Below are positions 59,029-64,000 of a stretch of 64,000 nucleotides of DNA, piece by piece. The notes below the pieces were generated by a model. The model had not been told where the DNA came from. It searched no databases and saw nothing but the letters and a program-made list of their open reading frames with translations. Both the position numbers and the translations under genes were made by a program. The stretch's first letter is position 1. Each line of letters begins with the position of its first letter. The stretch is from CAVVYV01 sp963752585 (GTDB lineage: Bacteria > Actinomycetota > Thermoleophilia > Solirubrobacterales > 70-9): the NCBI GenBank assembly GCA_963752585.1, contig CAVVYV010000008.1, forward strand, positions 248,001 through 312,000, read 5' to 3'.

Positions 59029-61492
59029 ATGCGACTGATCGTCACTGAGAAGAACAACAGCGCCAAGAAGATCGCGGAGATCTTGAGCGGCGGCACCGCG
59101 AAGGAGGATTCCTCCTACAAGACCCCGTTCTACACCTGGGATGGCCCCGACGGCCCCGAGATGACGATCGGGCTCAAGGGCCACGTCCTCAACCCGGGCT
59201 TCCCCGAGTCCTACAACAACTGGCAGGAGACCAACCCGCGCGATCTGATCGACGCGGAGCTGATCAAGGAGCCGACCGACAAGAACGTGGTCCGGGCGCT
59301 GAAGAAGGTGGCCAAGGACGCCGACGACCTGGTGATCGCCACCGACTTCGACCGCGAGGGCGAGCTGATCGGGCTCGAGGCGCTGCAGGAGATCGATCGA
59401 GTCCAACCCCGAGCTGGCGACCCTGAAGTCGAACGGGTCGGGCGGGGGAGCGACGGGGACCGCGGTGAAGCGGGCCCGCTACTCGGCCCTGACCAAGGAC
59501 GAGATCGAGCGCGCCTTCGCCAACCTCGACGAGCTCTCCTACGACCTCGCCAACGCCGGCGCCGCCCGCCAGGACATGGACCTGATCTGGGGGGCGACCC
59601 TGACCCGGGCGGTGTCGACGGCGACCCGCCGCTTCGGCTCCAACTTCCTCTCGGTCGGCCGGGTGCAGAGCCCGACCCTCGGCCTGATCGTCCAGCGCGA
59701 GCTCGAGCGCCGCGCCCACGTCCCGGAGCCCTTCTGGGAGGTGAGCGCCACCTTCGTCCACCCCGACGGCAGCTTCGTCGCCGAGCACACCACCGACAAG
59801 TTCTGGAAGGAGGCGGAGGCGAAGGCCGCGGTCGCCAACTCGAAGACCCCGGGCACGGTCAAGGAGATCACCGCGAAGAAGAACACGCGGAAGCCGCCGA
59901 CCCCGCTCAACACCACCGCCTTCACCACCGACGCCTCGAGCCGGCTCGGGATCACCCCCTCGCGGGCGATGCGGATCGCCGAGGACCTCTACATGGACGG
60001 CTACATCTCCTACCCGCGGACCGACAACACCGTCTACCCGAAGTCGCTCGACGTGAAGGAGCTGGTCAGCGAGCTGGTCGGGGTCGACGACTTCAAGGCG
60101 GCCGAGTTCCTGCTCGACGGCCGGGCGCTCGAGCCGACCCGCGGGAAGAAGGAGACCACCGACCACCCGCCGATCTACCCGACCGCGGCGGTCAACCCGC
60201 ACCGGCTGGAGGCGCGCAGCGAGGCGCACCGCAAGGTCTACGAGCTGGTCGCCCGCCGCTTCCTCGCCACCTTCTCGCCGCCGATGATCAGCGAGTCCAC
60301 CCGGGCGAACATCGAGACGCGCGGAAGGGTCGAGGCACCCTCCGGCTGACGCGAGCCCGAGACCTACTTCGTGCGCGGCTCGGTGGTCGTCGACCCCGGC
60401 TACGCCGCGATCTACACCTACGCCCGCTCGGCCGACACCGAGATCCCGAAGCTCGAGGAGGGCCAGGAGCTCGAGCTGGAGAAGGTGGACATGGAGGGCA
60501 AGGAGACCCCGCCGCCGCCCCGGATCAGCCAGGGCAAGCTGATCGAGATGATGGAGGAGCGCGGCCTCGGCACGAAGGCGACCCGCGCCGACATCATCCA
60601 GAAGCTGTACGACCGCGGCTACGTCTTCGGCAACCCGCCGGAGCCCTCGGAGACGGGGATCGCGATGTGCAAGGCGTTCGAGCACTACGTGCCGCGGATG
60701 GCGACCCCCGACATGACCGCCGAGATGGAGGCGGAGATGGACCAGATCGCCGCCGGCGAGATGACCAAGGACCAGGTCCTCGCCGACAGCCGCGACATGC
60801 TGCGCTCGGCCTTCGACGAGATCGGCTACGACGTGAAGACCGACGACGACGACGCCAAGTGGCGGAAGTTCGCCAGGGAGGTCTGGGCGGGGATGGACCA
60901 GGACCGGATCCTCGGCCCCTGCATCGTCTGCGAGGAGGCGGGCCGCAAGCAGGAGGACGGCTCCCCGAACATGCTGCGGATCATCAAGGCGCGGAAGTCG
61001 GGCAAGCGCTTCGTCGGCTGCCAGGGCTGGGACGGAGACAACCCCGACTCCCCCGACTCCTGCGACGTCACCTTCCCGCTGCCGCAGCGGGTCCGCGGCC
61101 TCTACAAGATCGAGGAGCTCTGCTCGGTCTGCGGGCGCACCCCGCGGCTTCAGGTGGTCCCCTGGCGCGGCCGGCCCTGGAAGCTCTGCCTCAACGACGA
61201 CTGCCCCTCGATGGCGGAGATGAAGCGCCGCCGGGCGGAGCGGGAGGCGGCGAAGGCGGCGAAGGAGGCGGCCGAGGCGGTGGAGAAGGAGAAGGACGGC
61301 GCCGAGGTCGACGCCAAGGCCGCCAAGGAGGAGAAGGCAAAGCTCGACGGCCAGGTCTCGGCGACGAAGGTGAAGCGCGCGCGGAACGGGGCGAAGGCCA
61401 AGAACGGCGCGGGCTCCCGGGCGAAGTCCGGCAACGGCGCCAAGGCCAAGAACGGCGCCCGCGCCAAGGCTCGCTCGAAGACGAAGCCATAG
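59029..61492 (+). CDS. topA: Type IA DNA topoisomerase, archaeal-type topoisomerase I with Lys/Arg-rich tail
   Basis: About 820 residues. Toprim: LIVTEKNNSAKKIAEILSGG and ATDFDREGELIGLEALQEI. The core has ALTKDEIERAFANLDELSYD, FLSVGRVQSPTLGLIVQREL, NTTAFTTDASSRLGITPSRA, and the nucleophile Tyr in DGYISYPRTDNTVYP, matching archaeal topoisomerase I more than E. coli TopA. Two C4 zinc sites follow (GPCIVCEEAGR with SCDVTF; ELCSVCGRTP with CLNDDCPS). The last ~90 residues are Lys/Ala-rich (NGAKAKNGAGSRAKSGNG). A GATC GATC repeat at 59391 breaks the frame; an apparent TGA at 60347 is explained by two offset indels. TACCGT is 11 nt before the ATG. Confidence 0.88.
59391..59398. repeat. 4-bp tandem duplication coinciding with a frame break in topA
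   Basis: GATC GATC. Removing one unit restores LEALQEIESNPELATLK and joins the Toprim end to the rest of the enzyme. Confidence 0.6.
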
Positions 61493-61509
61493 GCGACGGG
61501 CCGCCCGGT

Positions 61510-61515
61510 TAGCCT
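61510..61515 (+). promoter_or_regulatory. -10 hexamer TAGCCT for tmk-holB
   Basis: TAGCCT is 6 nt before the tmk GTG, with no ribosome site between, in the short gap after topA. Confidence 0.45.
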
Positions 61516-61521
61516 GGGCGG

Positions 61522-62124
61522 GTGTTCATCTCGCTGGAGGGAATCGACGGGTCGGGGAAGACGACCCAGGCGAAGCGCCTGGCGGAGGCGCTTGGCGAGA
61601 GCGCGCTGCTGGTCCGCGAGCCGGGGGGGACGGTGGCCGGGGAGCGGATCCGCGAGCTGCTCAAGGACCCCGAGCTCCAGCTCGACCCGCTGGCCGAGCT
61701 GATGCTCTTCTGCGCCGCCCGCGCCCAGCTCGTCGCGGAGGTGATCAGGCCCCGGCGCGAGGCGGGGGAGGACGTCGTCTGTGACCGCTTCAGCGACTCG
61801 AGCGTCGCCTACCAGGGCGTCGCCAGGGGACTGGGGGTCGAGCGGGTGGAGCATCTCTGCGATCTCGCGACCGGGGGGCTCTGGCCCGACCTCACCCTGC
61901 TGCTGCGGCTTCACCCCGAGGTGGCGGCGGAGCGGATCGCCGCCCAGGGCCGGGCGGCCGACCGCTTCGAGGGGGAGGGGATGGAGCTGCAGCGACGGGT
62001 CGCCGAGGGCTACGAGGCGGTCGCGAGCCGCAATCCCCGGCGGGTCCGGGTGATCGACGCGAGCGGCGACCCCGACTCGGTCCACGATGCGGTGATGGCC
62101 GAGGTGAGCGGGGTGCGGGCGTGA
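61522..62124 (+). CDS. tmk: Thymidylate kinase
   Basis: Converts dTMP to dTDP. The 200-residue enzyme has the P-loop MFISLEGIDGSGKTTQAKRL, REPGGTVAGERIRELLKD, the DRF motif in VVCDRFSDSSVAYQGVARGL, GGLWPDLTLLLRL and a lid region with ADRFEGEGMELQRRVAEGYE. The start is GTG 61522 with TAGCCT exactly 6 nt upstream, giving a leaderless gene. It overlaps holB by GTGA, a common tmk-holB pair. It is 30 bp downstream of topA. Confidence 0.95.
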   Translation: MFISLEGIDGSGKTTQAKRLAEALGESALLVREPGGTVAGERIRELLKDPELQLDPLAELMLFCAARAQLVAEVIRPRREAGEDVVCDRFSDSSVAYQGVARGLGVERVEHLCDLATGGLWPDLTLLLRLHPEVAAERIAAQGRAADRFEGEGMELQRRVAEGYEAVASRNPRRVRVIDASGDPDSVHDAVMAEVSGVRA

Positions 62125-63267
62125 GCGCCGCCGCCCAGAGCGAGGCGCGGATGCCCGAGGGACTCGCCGAGGCGACCCGCCACCAGCCCCGCGCCCAGGC
62201 GACGCTTGGTGCCGCCCTCGCCGCCGGGCCCAGCCACGCCTATCTCTTCCGCGGGCCACGCGGGTCGGGCAAGCGAACCGCGGCCCGCGCTTTCGCCGCC
62301 GAGTTGCTCGCCGAGGGCTCCGCGGACCCCGACGACGCTCGCCGCCGAGCGCTGCTCGATCCCAGCCCGCATCCGGACCTGGTCTGGCTTCGTCCGCCCG
62401 GCGCCCAGCACCTGGTCGAGGACATTCGCGAGTCGGTGATCCGGGCGGCCAGCCTCAGCCCGGCCGAGGGCGAGCGCCGCGTGTTCGTGATCGAGGAGGC
62501 CGAGGCCCTTCGCGACGAGAGCCAGAACGCGCTCCTGAAGACGCTCGAGGAGCCGGCGCCGTTCGCCCACCTGATCCTGGTCTGCTCCGATCCGGAGCTG
62601 CTCGCGCAGACGATCGTCTCGCGGTGCGCGCCGGTCGAGTTCGCCCCGCTCTCCCCCGACGCCGTGCTGGAGGCGACCGGCTCGGGCGAGAGCGCTGAGG
62701 CGGGCGCCGCATCGCGGCTGAGCGGGGGCGACGTCGAGCTCGCCCGGCTGCTGCTGACCGAGCGCGGCGAGGCGCTGCGGGCAGCGGCCGAGTCGGCGCG
62801 CGAGAGCGGCGCGCCGGGATCCGGAGGCCCGGGCCCCCTGGCGAGAGCTCCTCGAGGTGGCCGAGCAGGCCGGGGGCGAGGCGGGCGCCGAGGAGGAGCG
62901 CCGGCTGCTGGAGGAGGCCGAGTCCGGCGGCAGGCGGGGCCGTTCGAGCAAGCTGACCCGCGAGGCGACCGACCAGGTGAGGCGGACCGAACGGCGGGCG
63001 CGGACCCAGGCACTCGATCTGGCGCTCGCGCTCTGCGGCACCTGGTACCGCGATCTGGCGGCGGTCGCCTCGGGCGCCGAGCCCCTGGTCCTGAACGCCG
63101 ATCGCCGCGAGGAGCTGGCCGAGGACGCCGAGGGTCTCGACCCGGCCCGGGCCCGGGTCGCGCTCGAGTGGGTGCTCGACACCCGGCGGCGGCTGCGCCT
63201 CAACGTCTCCGAGGAGCTCGCCCTCGAGGCCCTCTGGCTGCGCCTCTCGGCGTCGCTGGCCGCCTGA
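62121..63267 (+). CDS. holB: DNA polymerase III delta' subunit, one frame break
   Basis: About 380 residues. The AAA+ clamp-loader part has HAYLFRGPRGSGKRTAARAF (Walker A), VIEEAEALRDESQNALLKTL (Walker B/sensor), EEPAPFAHLILVCSDPELLA and IVSRCAPVEFAPL with the SRC motif of clamp-loader subunits. A break near 62830 (a C before TGG or one extra C in a run) leads to WRELLEVAEQAGGEAGAEEE and the C-terminal collar helices ending LRLSASLAA. GTG 62121 overlaps tmk. It loads the beta clamp with the tau/gamma and delta subunits. Confidence 0.9.
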
Positions 63268-63288
63268 TCTGTTAAGAAATCCTCAGAG

Positions 63289-64000
63289 ATGGCCAGCTCC
63301 AGCGCGAGCGGCGGTATCAGGGGTCGCCGCATAGGCATGCGGCTGTGGCTCGGCGCGGCCTTCGCCGGGGTCACGCTGATCACCGCGGCCTCGGTGTACG
63401 TGTTCGTCAACGACTCCTCGGGCCGGACTCTGCAGAGCCAGGCCAGCGATCTGGCCTTCGGTCGCACCGCCGCCCTGGCCGACGCGCTAGCCAGGGCCGA
63501 GAAGGGCGAGGCAGCCCCGCTGCTTGCCGACGCCAACACGGACACGTTCGAGGCGTGGGCGGTTAACCGCCGCGACGAGCCCTTCGCGCCTCAGGCGAAC
63601 TTCGACGAGCTGGCCGGAATCGAGCAAAGCGGCGCGGCAATTCAGACGGCGCTCACCGGTCGCCGCTACAACCTCGGCCTCCCGGGCGACCAAACTCTGT
63701 CCGCGGCGCCGATCTTCGGCAAGGCGCGGGTGAGGGGAGGGGTGATCGTTCGGGCGGCGCCTCCACCGGCGCTCACTCGCGCCTTCGACGAGCTCCGCGG
63801 CGACCGCCTCCAGGCGCTGGCGATCGCGATCGCAATCGGGCTGTTGGTCGGCTTCGTCGTCTCCTCGCTGATCTCGATCCGGGTGAAGCGGCTCGCCCGC
63901 AGCGCCGAGCAGATGGCCGCCGGCCACTTCGACGTGCCGGTGCCCGCGGGCAGCAGCGACGAGATCGGCGACCTGACCCGCTCGCTCGACACGATGCGTC
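63289..64000 (+). CDS. Sensor histidine kinase, N-terminal part (TM-extracellular-TM-HAMP), runs off window
   Basis: ATG 63289 opens a frame to the window edge (about 237 residues seen). An N-terminal TM helix (LWLGAAFAGVTLITAASVYV) is followed by about 140 periplasmic residues, a second TM helix (ALAIAIAIGLLVGFVVSSLI) and a HAMP linker (RVKRLARSAEQMAAGHFDVP with SSDEIGDLTRSLDTM). The kinase domain would lie beyond the edge. It should sense an extracellular signal and phosphorylate a response regulator that is not in view. The 5' gap after holB holds GTTAAGAAATCCTCAGAG. Confidence 0.85.
   Translation, partial: MASSSASGGIRGRRIGMRLWLGAAFAGVTLITAASVYVFVNDSSGRTLQSQASDLAFGRTAALADALARAEKGEAAPLLADANTDTFEAWAVNRRDEPFAPQANFDELAGIEQSGAAIQTALTGRRYNLGLPGDQTLSAAPIFGKARVRGGVIVRAAPPPALTRAFDELRGDRLQALAIAIAIGLLVGFVVSSLISIRVKRLARSAEQMAAGHFDVPVPAGSSDEIGDLTRSLDTMR

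Noticed and set aside
60347..60349. In-frame TGA in topA as a selenocysteine or recoding site
   Set aside because: The residues around it are out of frame; the neighbouring frame reads GRGTLRLTR, the family pattern. Two offset indels explain the stop, and no SECIS-like stem was seen.
5678..63267. Widespread pseudogenisation or phase variation
   Set aside because: Breaks hit essential genes, are not at long repeats and are often locally compensated. Sequence error is simpler.
1..64000. CRISPR array, prophage, insertion sequence or known defence system
   Set aside because: No regularly spaced repeats, transposase or integrase motifs, terminal inverted repeats, or defence-gene signatures were found. 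The helicase/LOG operon is better explained by repair and metabolism.

Overview
The window is a very GC-rich (about 70%) chromosomal segment from an actinobacterium, most likely of the Thermoleophilia/Solirubrobacterales type. This is inferred from a fused PafB-PafC regulator, an archaeal-type topoisomerase I, an acyl-CoA carboxylase epsilon subunit, NrdR with a B12-dependent NrdJ, and a dominance of leaderless promoters. No rRNA, CRISPR array, complete insertion sequence or prophage was seen. One tRNA (Phe) is present.

Layout. 1-5.7 kb: fused WYL regulator (cut by the left edge), HAD hydrolases, a YhaM-type exonuclease and an MFS exporter. 5.7-16.6 kb: diguanylate cyclase, endonuclease IV, tRNA-Phe, an operon folP / DUF1998-type helicase / LOG-like protein, a HAD phosphatase, a DtxR-family regulator, a methyltransferase, a PLP aminotransferase, a SnoaL-like protein and a GNAT enzyme. 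16.6-20.4 kb: sucCD, a dehalogenase-like HAD and a secreted three-repeat protein. 20.4-29 kb: a biotin carboxylase/BCCP gene, a TauE/SafE transporter, an Rrf2 regulator, a PHP phosphatase and the sulfate-assimilation operon sir-cysH-sat-cysC. 29-38.4 kb: a Lys-rich secreted beta-propeller, an OCD/mu-crystallin enzyme, dodecin, acyl-CoA carboxylase epsilon and beta subunits, a CGNR regulator, a pilin, the methylmalonyl-CoA mutase large subunit and wecB. 38.4-42.9 kb: metabolic and sugar-nucleotide genes and a MarR/glyoxalase pair with a clear operator. 42.9-44.8 kb: about 2 kb with no supportable gene. 44.8-50.4 kb: small membrane and secreted proteins, PhzF and a second diguanylate cyclase. 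50.4-58.9 kb: hydrolase, nrdR-nrdJ, hemolysin III, an ABC exporter pair, siroheme synthase and a sugar epimerase. 59-64 kb: topA, tmk, holB and the N-terminal part of a histidine kinase.

How they fit together. The carboxylase subunits, methylmalonyl-CoA mutase and SucCD form a propionyl-CoA to succinate route. Sat, CysH (APS type), Sir and the siroheme synthase form a sulfate-to-sulfide route, plausibly governed by the Rrf2 regulator. NrdJ and the mutase both require adenosylcobalamin. Tmk, HolB, TopA, NrdJ and FolP serve DNA replication and nucleotide supply.

Two window-wide observations matter most. First, about 28 genes have a TANNNT-like hexamer 6-13 nt before the start codon, often without a Shine-Dalgarno sequence, which indicates leaderless or very short-leader transcription. 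Second, more than 35 reading-frame breaks hit core genes. Several are restored by removing one copy of a 4-bp tandem repeat or a single C before TG, and two are locally compensated. I read these as sequencing or assembly errors, not as biological pseudogenes. Coordinates of broken genes span the reconstructed gene. I did not find a convincing new multi-gene system; the best candidates for novelty are listed as findings.
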